From Tubiluchus corallicola (lineage: Eukaryota > Priapulida > Priapulimorpha > Priapulimorphida > Tubiluchidae): a DNA stretch of 64,000 bases. The stretch is taken from the NCBI GenBank assembly GCA_030141605.1, contig JAQGDQ010000183.1:238241-302240 (forward strand), read 5' to 3'. This document shows positions 10,656 through 21,350 of this stretch, piece after piece (positions within the stretch are counted from its first letter, which is position 1; every line of letters begins with the position of its first letter). Made by a program: the position numbers and the translations under genes. The notes below the pieces were generated by a model. It had not been told where the DNA came from and made no database searches. It saw nothing but the letters and a program-made list of their open reading frames with translations.

Positions 10656-11326
10656 ACCTAAATACTTTATTAGTCAGTTTAGAAAGCCTGCTGTTAAAAA
10701 AAGCTGTTTATGAAGTATTTTGAATTTTTCTGGAATCAGTGCCATGCAAGTCGAAGTCGTGTCTGACTCTGAGATGATGAGTAATTTTTTCAACAAAGGG
10801 TAGACGGTACCTGTGCTATATTGTGCTTGCTGTACATTCAAACGCGAATTTTTAGTCTAATAGTAAAGCGCCTCAGTTTTTTTTCTCTTTGTACATCTAG
10901 ACGCGCTTAAATAGCCGCGGGTGTCATGTCTCGCAAGTCAATTAAGTCCTCATTAGCTAGGTAGTCGAGTCAATTAGCGGATTAAGCAATAGACAGGTGC
11001 CCGCCTTGGCGTTTGATCAGATGAGTGCATTCGCTGTGGGAGGCATATCAACTCCCATTCATTAGTCTTGCAAATCTAGCAATGATTCTAAAACCGATAC
11101 GCAATGTTTTCTCTGTCGCAAAATGCTCAGTGACACACCTACCTTGCCAGAAAGTGGTATGCGTGACTTTGCTTTACTGGAGGCCAGCGCTACAATATTG
11201 AGCACTGACTGGTGCATCGTAATAAGGATCTGCCCCAGAAACCCAGAATCGTGATTACCATGATCTGCTGGTGTTTACAATGACCACTCGTGGTCTATAG
11301 GTTTTTGTGTACAGTTCAAATAGTAG
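10656..11326. other. centre of the inverted-repeat block, unexplained
   Basis: Single-copy within the window. No long frame, terminal repeat or motif recognised. Confidence 0.3.
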
Positions 11327-13175
11327 ATTCAGACAGCGTGAAAGCAATAGTATAATATAATACAATTATTTTTCATTTTTATGGATCATAATTTCCACAT
11401 GAAACTCAAGTATTTATCAGCAGCGCAACAACAGTGACTTTCGAGGCAAATTGAGTGTCACACGTTACTTTCCGCAGGTGTGCGAGCTCTTCAAAGAGGA
11501 ATTAACAGTGGCAGACACGCAGACAGACAACTCCAAATTCAACAGTGCGAAATGATATTAAACTAATGTAAGAACTTTAGTCGCTCAGTTGCTAATGCTA
11601 TCAGACAGGCAGGAAGGATTCAGAATGTCGAAAATTTAATAATAATCGTTGCATGGGGTCGCGTGGCAGCAGCTATATGCGTCGTTAGGCAACGGAGCGC
11701 ATCGATGTTAAAATCGTATTGAGAATCGAGGGTTGAATTTTCGTCACGCGATCATGTTAAGAAGTGAGACCGCCGCGTGGCAAGAATGTTGTCAGACATG
11801 GTCTGTCACTTTTACGTGAAGCGAATCACTGGTTCTCGTGGTGAGTTGGAAATTGTATAATTAAGAAAACATTCAGCACACTGTGATTATCTACTCAGCT
11901 AGGAAAAATATTTTGCTTGACATATTTAGCCATTGGTTTTGGTTTTGTTTTAACTTTTACTGCCGAGAAACGAAGGGTTTGACAATTACTTAAGAAAATC
12001 AGATTGACACATTGATATATCAAAATGTAAAGATAATTTTAACTAACATTAGTTATTATTGTTCTGACGGGTAAAAAAGTGGATGACGACCAAAGATCAG
12101 GCTCTGCTTTAGGTAATACCGCGTCATCATCATCATCATCGTTGGATACAGTTGACAAAAAATAAAGAAACCCAGAAATTAATCATGTTCGGCGAGGTGT
12201 GAGTAGACTGTCTGTTACACGTGCTAATGGTCAGTCCGTGCTAACAATCGTGCTCGGCGGTGTGTGCGCGTGTGAGTAGACTGTATGTTGCACGATGCGA
12301 CCACATTGGATGAAGCGAAGGAGGCTTTTCGGCGACGACTCAGAAATTAATCATGCTCGGCGACGCGTGGTGACGCTCGTGCTAAAGGTTGGGCCATGCT
12401 AACAATCGTGCTCGGCGGTGTGTGCGCGTGTGAGTAGACTGTATGTTGCACGATGCGACCGCATTGGATGGAGCGAAGAAGGCTTTTTCGGTGACGGCAT
12501 CCATCCATCTCGGATAAAGGTAGGATAAAATTTTTAAAAATTGTATCGCAACTTAGACGCGCATAAAAGAACATTCTAACCCGGATGAGGGTGGGGTAAA
12601 ATTTTTAAAAATTGCAAGGCAATTTAGACTCGCATAAAAGAACATCCTAACCATTTAACGACGACGACGAGACTGCTGCACGTGGGTAGAGAAATCTTTT
12701 AGCCCATTATCTAGCTAGCGGCCAGCTAGGCGGCGAGAGTCGATTACCGGATTAGCCACAATTAGGGTGGAGCAAGCAAAGTGCGCAGCGAGCGCGTGTC
12801 GAACGGACGACTGCATTTACCGCGGAGGGGGGTGTTCTCGCCGGGCGCACCCCCCCCAAAACGTGCGCGAGTCCCAACCGTCACTCCTAATCCTTAAATC
12901 GAGCACTTAACTAGCGCAACAATAGACCCACTTCACTTTTTTTAGGGGGTGATTTTTGTTCCCACCCCCGGCAGTCGAGGGGGGCGTGGCCCGTCGACCA
13001 ACCGTCACTCCTAATCCTTAAATTGGTCACTTAACTAGCACGACAATAGAGCCACTTCACTTTTTTAGGGGTGTTTCCGGATTTTCACACTTTTTTAGGG
13101 GTGTTTTTCCCCACCCCCCCGGGGAAATCCCCACCCCCCGGGGAAATCGGCCAGAGGCAAAACATCTATACTACT
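11327..13175 (-). repeat. right arm of a large inverted repeat
   Basis: Reverse complement of 7,589-9,449, slightly shorter because of small indels and shorter G/C runs. Homology to the third copy continues beyond this arm to about 13,440 through the intermediate-filament fragment, so the underlying repeat is at least 2.1 kb. Confidence 0.85.
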
Positions 13176-13383
13176 AGCCTATTCAGTAATTTAATTCTTG
13201 CAGTTTCAGAATTTACTGAAATAGAAAGTGGCTAATTCTCCAGTTTGTATGTGATTTGTTCTACAAAGTGAACTACAAGTTCAAAACCGACCAAGAATTG
13301 GAGAGACGAGTATAAGTAAATTTTTGCTTAATGCCAGAAAACACAGATAGGCGCAGAAACTGAGTAAGTAAACGGATTTTCGT

Positions 13384-13676
13384 TTTACTAACCCGTGTTT
13401 GATAGAATGCCTCGTTGCTCGGCTTCGTTTGTATCTGTTCTTCGTATCCTTTGCGAATTTCTCTCAGCGCATTGGACAGTTCGTTGTGGAAGATATTGCG
13501 ATACATAGTTCTTCGTATTCTTTGTGAATTTCTCTCAGCGCATTGGACAGTTCGTTGTGGAAGATATTGCGATACATAGTTCTTCGTATTCTTTGCGAAT
13601 TTCTCTCAGCGTATTGGACAGTTCGTTGTGGAAGATATTGCGATACATATATATATATTAATTCTTTATTTGTCAT
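13384..13676 (-). pseudogene. intermediate-filament rod exon fragment, tandemly repeated
   Basis: On the minus strand the frame reads IFHNELSNALREIRKGYEEQ, then IQTKPSNEAFYQTRVSKT. This fits the intermediate-filament (PF00038) pattern of A-L-R-x-I-R-x-x-Y-E followed by a short spacer and W/F-Y-x-x-K/R-V. The first part is present in three tandem copies with a 71-bp period (13,436-13,650). Because 71 is not a multiple of three, successive copies fall in different frames, so the array cannot encode a longer coil. It abuts the inverted-repeat arm. Confidence 0.5.
13436..13650 (-). repeat. 71-bp tandem repeat (3 copies)
   Basis: Units contain CTCTCAGCGCATTGGACAGT and TCGTTGTGGAAGATATTGCG. The same unit recurs twice at 15,411-15,552 and once at about 30,376-30,443. 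Confidence 0.9.
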
Positions 13677-13907
13677 TAAAATGGTTCACTCATTGTAATA
13701 AAATTGAGTAAGCCTCAACGTAATGTTAAAATAACCACACTGTTCAAGACAAATGCGTCCAGTGCAGGCTAAAAAAAACTAAAGTGCAAAATTAAGGCCT
13801 AATTATATACAATAAATGAACATATTTACAAACACCATATTAAAATATTTTCACAAAACAATATTACAAACGTACATTAAATTTTACATGACATATTTTA
13901 CACTATA

Positions 13908-14881
13908 TACCGTAAAACGGGGTGAGTTCGCCACTTTTTAGGGGTATTTTTTACGTTTCCTGCCATAGCAAGAGAATTACCCAACCGATTTTCTTAGTTC
14001 AAGCTTTATATTGCCTTTCGAATGAAACACTATCGTGGGGTGAATTCGCCACCAACAATTTAACACTGTTTAATGCCATTCTAGGCAGCTGAAGTTAACT
14101 GGTTGTGATTGGCTGGTTGGGGGTGAGTTCGCCACCCTATGAAAAAATTATGAAAAATGTCTAGTTTTAGTTTTCAAATAGAAATTTCTACGTTGGCAAG
14201 GAAGGCTTGAACGTCTTGTGCACTGATCTTGTCGCGGGCGCCCTTGATGTTGCCAGCCATTCTGAAAACCAGATTGTTCCTTCGGGCGAATGATTTGACA
14301 AAGTCTATTCCAGGGGTGTTTGGCTTGAATCGTCGTTCCTGAACTCCCTTCGCGTCAAGAACACTCTTAATCAGTAGTCGGAGATCGATGGCAGTCATTG
14401 GGAACCCCCACTCAGCGGTCACTTGGAGTGTTGGCGATTTCGTGCTCCTCGGCGGCGGAGAACACTGGCTGACCTCCGGTCTTCCGCGGATGACTTCCTG
14501 AGAGTTTGTCAGCAAGGGTCTTTCTTGGAACCCCGAATTGTCTCGCCGCTGCGCTGATTGTCCTGTTGTTATTCTTGACGGCATGTAGGGCAGCTTCCAG
14601 AGCTTCTGGGGTATAATTTTGGTATCTATGACCCGATACAGGGGTGCAGGTGCGTGGCATGTTAAGTAGCAAGAAATAGTACACAAATAATATGTAGCGC
14701 AGAATGGAATACTTCTAGTGCGAATTGAAAGAAGATGACTGTCGCAAGCTGTTTATAATGACGGTGATCATGATATCTGTTCATTAAACACTGAACAATA
14801 GTTACAGCGAACCTACAATGGCCATTACGTAAGGGGTGGCGAACTCACCCTCGGGTGGCGAACTCACCCCGTTTTACGGTA
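13908..14881 (-). mobile_element. Tigger/pogo-like DNA transposon with TA duplication
   Basis: The ends are inverted repeats beginning TACCGTAAAACGGGGTGAGT (27 bp matching). The element is flanked by TA at 13,906-13,907 and 14,882-14,883, the duplication expected of Tc1/mariner/pogo elements. The motif GGGTGA(G/A)TTCGCCACC recurs inside the left end (about 14,038 and 14,120) and as a doubled copy in the right end. At 974 bp it carries only the DNA-binding part of a transposase. Confidence 0.85.
14174..14660 (-). pseudogene. truncated Tigger/pogo transposase (psq + CENP-B HTH)
   Basis: From an ATG at 14,660 (MPRTC) the frame gives a pipsqueak-type helix-turn-helix: LEAALHAVKNNNRTISAAAR, then QFGVPRKTLADKL. 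Near 14,430 the homology moves to another frame (AEWGFPMTAIDLRLLIKSVL, then PGIDFVKSFARRNNLVFR), which matches the CENP-B-type second HTH of Tigger transposases. A small frameshift therefore separates the two. The frame stops at 14,174, and there is no DDE catalytic domain before the inverted repeat. The gene cannot encode an active transposase. A chopped autonomous ancestor is the simplest explanation. Confidence 0.7.
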
Positions 14882-14883
14882 TA

Positions 14884-15059
14884 CATTTGACTTGACACAA
14901 TTAACAGAAACATGCTTTACATTACATAAATTTCACTCATTACATTTGCACTATTTATACATTTGACATAACAAAACTGACATAACACGTATTACATTAC
15001 ATAATTTTTAAAAAAAAATCATTTTTAATCGTTATATGGAGTCAGGGGCGGGGGTACAT
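14884..15059. other. AT-rich spacer
   Basis: Resumes the ACAT/TTTAC-rich sequence interrupted by the Tigger-like element. No feature seen. Confidence 0.4.
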
Positions 15060-15400
15060 GAAAGTGGAGTCTGTGTAATTAGTATCAGATGCACAATCTG
15101 GAAGTTGAAACCTGTTATATTGATATTCTTTTAATTTCTTTTTAAAGTGGTGGAGAGATTCTATTCGTTTTATTTCACTGGGTAGTAAGTTCCATAAATG
15201 TTTGGCCTGTTTTGATATAGAGTTGTTTCCAAATTTATTGTTTACTGTAATTTGCTTTAAATTGTATGTTCTAGTGTTTAAAGTGGTATCAGGAATGAAT
15301 GCTAAGGGATTGTTTATAAATGGAATGCTCAGTTTATTGATATATTTATAAAGAAATATCAGTGTTTTGTAATCTCGATGGGCTTCTAATATTGGTATTT
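15060..15400 (-). pseudogene. LINE reverse-transcriptase ORF, C-terminal fragment
   Basis: The minus strand reads RDYKTLIFLYKYIN, then TLNTRTYNLKQITVNNKFGN, then KHLWNLLPSEIKRI and FKKKLKEY. This is the conserved tail of CR1/Jockey-superfamily ORF2 proteins (L-W-N-x-L-P followed by a K-rich helix). Only the last ~100 codons are present. Part of it (about 15,293 on) is duplicated at 19,606-19,646 and 30,296-30,370. Confidence 0.7.
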
Positions 15401-15885
15401 TATTCGTATAGTTCTTCGTATTCTTTGTGAATTTCTCTCAGCGCATTGGACAGTTCGTTGTGGAAGATATTGCGATACATAGTTCTTCGTATTCTTTGTG
15501 AATTTCTCTCAGCGCATTGGACAGTTCGTTGTGGAAGATATTGTGATACATACCGCCGTCGTCCTTCATCAGTGATTCCAACAATTCCCCGCAGTTCCTG
15601 TCACAAACAGAATGTTGTTATTTTCCCACGATAGATGGCGAAACAAAGCAAGCGTGAAAACCATGAACAAATTCCATAAACGACAGCGCAAACAGCAAAG
15701 AAAAATTAATAATATTGTTGTCGTATAAAACATGTGATTTTAATTTAACTGAGAGTAATCTGGATCGAATTATTTGTTCTAACATAAATTGGGTAGATCA
15801 GTATTTAAGAAATCCTGGCATTTCTCTACAATAAGTCGTTTTTATTTAGACTAAGTATATGGAATGTCAAAGTGAATTTAATAAT
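15293..15885. repeat. duplicated block, copy A (intact)
   Basis: The same sequence occurs as copy A' at 19,606-19,646 plus 30,296-30,780, where the LTR retrotransposon interrupts it. Copy A carries two 71-bp intermediate-filament units and copy A' carries one. Copy A shows the uninterrupted insertion site, CTCAGTTTATTGATATATTT. Confidence 0.85.
15411..15597 (-). pseudogene. intermediate-filament exon fragment in block A
   Basis: A TTTGTGACAG acceptor ends at 15,598. The minus strand then encodes NCGELLESLMKDDGGMYHNI followed by FHNELSNALREIRKEYEE. This resembles an intermediate-filament coil: a leucine heptad stretch, N-E-L-x-x-A-L-R-x-I-R-x-x-Y-E. The terminal part is present twice with a 71-bp period. 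It continues into the LINE fragment rather than a donor. An intronless or captured exon remnant is likely; the family assignment is from motif resemblance only. Confidence 0.5.
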
Positions 15886-16043
15886 CATTTATGAATATTA
15901 ATAAATGAATTATGAATATAAATAAATCAATGTTGAATAGTCATAATTCATATATCAGCATTTAAAATAAGCGTTAAATTCCCACTTTGGCGTTCCATAT
16001 AAGTAAGCTTAACCATTGCTTTACTTTTAAATACTATTTTGTA

Positions 16044-19000
16044 AACGTGGCGCAAAAACGAACAGTTTGCACTGTCACGAAACTGCGATAGTAACTGTTA
16101 CGACGGGCATGTATAGAACAGACAATGTGGCGCAAAAACGATAAGTTTGCACTGTCACAAAACTGTGATAGTAACAGTTACGACGGGCACATATAGAACT
16201 GACAATGCGGCGCAAAAGCGATCAGTTTGTACTGTCACGAAACTGTGATGGTAACTGTTATGACGGGCAAATATAGAACAGACAATGTGGCGCAAAAACG
16301 ATAGGTTTGCACTGTCACGAAACTGTGATAGTAACTGTTACGACGGGCAGATATAGAACTGACAATGCGGCGCAAAAACGATCAGTTTGCAGTGCTACAG
16401 AACTGCGATAGTAACTGTTACAACGGGCACATATAGAATTGACAATGTGGCGCAAAAACAATCAGTTTGCAGTGTCACGAAACTGTGATAATAGCTGCTA
16501 CGACGGGCAGATATAGAACTGACAATGTGGAGCGAAAACGATCAGTTTGCACTGTCACGAAACTGTGATAGTAACTGTTACGACGGGCACATATAGAACT
16601 GACAATGTGGCGCGAAAACGATCTGTTTGCACTGTCACAAAACTGTGATAGTAACTGTTACGACCGGCACATACAGAACTGACAATGTGGCGCAAAAACG
16701 ATCAGTTTGCACTGTCACGAAACTGTGATGGTAACTGTTATGATGGGCACATATAGAACTGACAATGTGGCGCAAAAACGATCAGTTTGCAGTGTCACGA
16801 AACTGCGATAATAGCTGCTACGACGGGCAGATATAGAACCGACAATGTGGAGCGAAAACGATCAGTTTGCACTGTCACGAAACTGTGATAGTAACTGTTA
16901 CGACGGGCACATATAGAACTGACAATGTGGCGCGAAAACGATCAGTTTGCACTGTCACAAAACTGTGATAGTAACTGTTACGACCGGCACATACAGAACT
17001 GACAATGTGGCGCAAAAACGATCAGTTTGCACTGTCACGAAACTGTGATGGTAACTGTTACAACGGGCACATATAGACATGACAATGTGGCGCAAAAACG
17101 ATCAGTTTGCAGTGTCACGAAACTGTGAGAATAGCTGCTACGACGGGCAGATATAGAACTGACAATGTGGAGCGAAAACGATCAGTTTGCACTGTCATGA
17201 AACTGTGATAGTAACTGTTACGACGGGCACATATAGAACTGACAATGTGGCACGAAAACGATCAGTTTGCACTGTCACAAAACTGTGAGAATAGCTGCTA
17301 CGACGGGCAGATATAGAACTGACAATGTGGAGCGAAAACGATCAGTTTGCACTGTCACGAAACTGTGATAGTAACTGTTACGACGGGCACATATAGAACT
17401 GACAATGTGGCACGAAAACGATCAGTTTGCACTGTCACAAAACTGTGATAGTAACTGTTACGACCGGCACATACAGAACTGACAAAGTGGCGCAAAAACG
17501 ATCAGTTTGCAGTGTCACGAAACTGTGATGGTAACTGTTACGACGGGCACATATAGAACTGACAATGTGGCGCAAAAACGATCAGTTTGCACTGTCACGA
17601 AACTGTGATGCTAACTGTTACGACGGGCACATATAGAACTGACAATGTGGCGCAAAAACGATCAGTTTGCACTGTCACGAAACTGTGATAGTAACTGTTA
17701 CGACGGGCACATACAGAACAGACAATGTGGCGCAAAAACGATAAGTTTGCACTGTCACAAAACTGTGATAGTAACAGTTACGACGGGCACATATAGAACT
17801 GACAATGTGGCGCAAAAGCGATCAGTTTGCACTGTCACGAAACTGTGATAGCAACTGTTACGACGGGCACATATAGAACTGACAATGTGGCGCAAAAACG
17901 ATCAGTTTGCACTGTCACAAAACTGTAATAGTAACTGTTATGACGGGCAGATATAGAACTGACAATGTGGCGCAAAAACGATCAGTTTGGACCGTCACAA
18001 AACTGTGATAGTAACAGTTACGACGGGCAGATATAGAACTGACAATGTGGCGCAAAAACGATCAGTTTGGACTGTCACAAAACTGTGATAGTAACTGTTA
18101 TGACGGGCAGATATAGAACTGACAATGTGGCGCAAAAACGATCAGTTTGGACCGTCACAAAACTGTGATAGTAACAGTTACGACAGGCAGATATAGAACT
18201 GACAATGTGGCGCAAAAACGATCAGTTTGGACTGTCACGAAACTGTGATGGTAACTGTTATGACGGGCACATATAGAACTGACAATGTGGCGCAAAAACG
18301 ATCAGTTTGCAGTGTCACGAAACTGTGATAATAGCTGCTACGACGGGCAGATATAGAACTGACAATGTGGAGCGAAAACGATCAGTTTGCACTGTCACGA
18401 AACTGTGATAGTAACTGTTACGACGGGCACATATAGAACTGACAATGTGGCGCGAAAACGATCAGTTTGCACTGTCACAAAACTGTGATAGTAACTGTTA
18501 CGACCGGCACATACAGAACTGACAATGTGGCGCAAAAACGATCAGTTTGCACTGTCACGAAACTGAGATGGTAACTGTTACGACGGGCACATATAGACAT
18601 GACAATGTGGCGCAAAAACGATCAGTTTGCAGTGTCACGAAACTGTGATAATAGCTGCTACGACGGGCAGATATAGAACTGACAATGGGGAGCGAAAACG
18701 ATCAGTTTGCACTGTCACAAAACTGTGATAGTAAGTGTTACGACGGGCACATATAGAACTGACAATGTGGCGCGAAAACGATCAGTTTGCACTGTCACAA
18801 AACTGTGATAGTAACTGTTACGACCGGCACATACAGAACTGACAATGTGGCGCAAAAACGATCAGTTTGCACTGTCACAAAACTGTGATAGTAACTGTTA
18901 CGACCGGCAGATATAGAACTGACAATGTGGCGCAAAAACGATCAGTTTGCACTGACACGAAACTGTGATGGTAACTGTTACGACGGGCACATATAGAACT

Positions 19001-19612
19001 GACAATGTGGCGCAAAAACGATAAGTTTGCACTGTCACGAAACTGTGATAGTAACTGTTACGACGGGCACATATAGAACAGACAATGTGGCGCAAAAACG
19101 ATAAGTTTGCACTGTCACAAAACTGTGATAGTAACAGTTACGACGGGCACATATAGAACTGACAATGTGGCGCAAAAGCGATCAGTTTGCACTGTCACGA
19201 AACTGTGATAGTAACTGTTACGACGGGCACATATAGAACTGACAATGTGGCGCAAAAACGATCAGTTTGCACTGTCACAAAACTGTAATAGTGACTGTTA
19301 TGACGGGCAGATATAGAACTGACAATGTGGCGCAAAAACGATCAGTTTGGACTGTCACAAAACTGTGATAGTAACTGTTATGACGGGCAGATATAGAACT
19401 GACAATGTGGCGCAAAAACGATTAGTTTGGACCGTCACAAAACTGTGATAGTAACAGTTACGACGGGCAGATATAGAACTGACAATGTGGCGCAAAAACG
19501 ATCAGTTTGGACTGTCACAAAACTGTGATAGTAACTGTTATGACGGGCAGATATAGAACTGACAATGTGGCGCAAAAACGATCAGCTTGCAGTGTCACGA
19601 AACTGCGATGCT
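16044..19612 (+). repeat. 80-bp satellite array (~45 units)
   Basis: The unit is 80 bp and includes GACAATGTGGCGCAAAAACG and ACTGTCACGAAACTGTGATA. Units differ at a limited set of positions. Variant units such as AGCGAAAACG (16,531, 16,851, 17,171, 17,331, 18,371, 18,691) recur mostly at 320-bp intervals, so there is a four-unit higher-order period in places. The array ends abruptly in block A' at GCGATGCTAAGG. Confidence 0.95.
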
Positions 19613-19646
19613 AAGGAATTGTTTATAAATGGAATGCTCAGTTTAT

Positions 19647-20982
19647 TGTGGTGAATAAATTTATAAATCGATGATTTTCGATATTTTGGTATGAAGTCGC
19701 CTGCCTCCCTGATTGCATGAATAAATTTACAGATGGTGCAATAGGAAACTCACTCAGCTGAAAAGCTCGAATTTAATGAACTGTAAAAAGCGTAGGTTGT
19801 AAGAAGTAAACTTAGCGTTTACGTAAGGACACTCTAAGATGCTCAGGATAATTAGCTAATATTAAGTTGAGACGGATGTACCGTTTATAATGAGCGATAT
19901 GCACAAATTGCTAGTAATTAACGAAAACTCTGCGAGGTCATTGTTTCTTGAAGAAAGAAGACGGATACGTTTTACGGGCATATGATGACTATGTCCTCCG
20001 ACTTGTCCCATAAATTTTGAAATTTCATGCGACGTTCTTAAATGTTGCATGCGACGTTGCAATCGTGCAAGGTTACTGCAAGGTTACTTCAATGAAATAT
20101 AAGCCCCGGGTTCGAATAACCCAGCGCTAGTTCCAGCCAGTATCACTCGATCGTACTGGAACAAGACATGTGAGTGTGTGCGGGAAATCACACGAGGAGG
20201 GCTATTTGACAAACGAGACGACTTGGGAAGTTCAGCGTAGACATCTTTCTGCGTTCCTAGGATAATCTAGGCACTGGGCAACGAGAAGTCTTATATCAAC
20301 TATCGGAGTTGACCATATTGTACTGGGTACATTGGGTCAATCCGCAGAGTTAAGTAATCTTAACATATTGGTAAACTGAGAATTAACTGTGCATATCGGT
20401 AGTTCGCATAAGTTCACATTGTACTATAGATAGGATAAGTGTAAAGTGTACACCTTAGGTGATAGGAATTGAAGAATTGTTCAGAGAGATACTTTTGGAA
20501 AGCTATCAAAATAGTTGTACGCGTCAAAAGCGCTTTTAAGCTTAAAAGGACTAAATCTTGTAAGCTATCTAGAAGCAGTAATTATTGTAAATCAATAAAG
20601 CAATTCTCTTTGACATTTAACGATTGAATTAATGTATGTTATCAGAGTGTTTAACTCAAGCAACACTATTTCCGATATACGAATCTGATTAGTTCGCTTT
20701 GAATTAACTAGCGCTCATATTGCGGGAGCGTCGCTAGGAAACTTGAGAGAAATAGACCTTTCTCAGAACGCGAAGGTCAAGGTGAAGTTTAGATAAGACG
20801 ATCATTGCTTACTAGACTGATATCCAAAGCTCTCAGAGTCAGGTGAAGAGTTCACCTTATAGCAATTAGAAATTAAGTGGACATATTAAATTCAATCTAT
20901 ACGATATATAGATTTAAGTCACCTTACACTATACGATCAAGATTAACGGAAACAATAGGCATTTAAATTAAGAAAGGTGATA
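19647..20982 (+). repeat. 5' LTR
   Basis: 1,336 bp. A TATA-like AAATATAAGCC is at about 20,096. It contains a 420-bp stretch (20,309-20,728) and a 22-bp direct duplication at CATGCGACGTT (about 20,027-20,060) that are absent from the 3' LTR. Confidence 0.9.
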
Positions 20983-20984
20983 AC

Positions 20985-20995
20985 TGGTGCCGTGA
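20985..20995 (+). other. primer-binding site, tRNA-His-like
   Basis: TGGTGCCGTGA begins two bases after the LTR. It is complementary to the 3' end of metazoan tRNA-His (…TCACGGCA plus CCA), giving an 11-base match. Confidence 0.65.
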
Positions 20996-21350
20996 TCGCA
21001 GATTTTAGTGTTTTGCTATTTAATATTTGCAATCTTTTGTAACTTTGTAATTAAGGTTCGGAATTTTGTAAACATTGTGAACTTGTTATATACGATAAGT
21101 ACGTTATTCTCAGGAAACGCGACTATAAACGCAACTGCAGCTGAGAGTGAAAGTTAGAGCAAGCCTTGAGGATATTCGACAATTGGAAAGTAATTACCGC
21201 CCTGGTAACGGATCTGAAGGCAGCACCAGAACGACGTTGGAACCCCCTCAACCAATTGGTGAGTGGTTTTTGTATTGTCAAAGGTGTTAACAGCCTGTGG
21301 TAAATTGAAACTATGATTTGTGAAGATTGCTGAAAGAGCAAACGTAAAAT

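Noticed and set aside
14174-14686. Full 170-codon minus-strand frame as one protein
   Set aside because: Its first half is out of frame with the HTH homology; the transposase is split by a frameshift.
16044-19612. CRISPR-like array
   Set aside because: The whole 80-bp unit is repeated with no unique spacers, and the DNA is eukaryotic.
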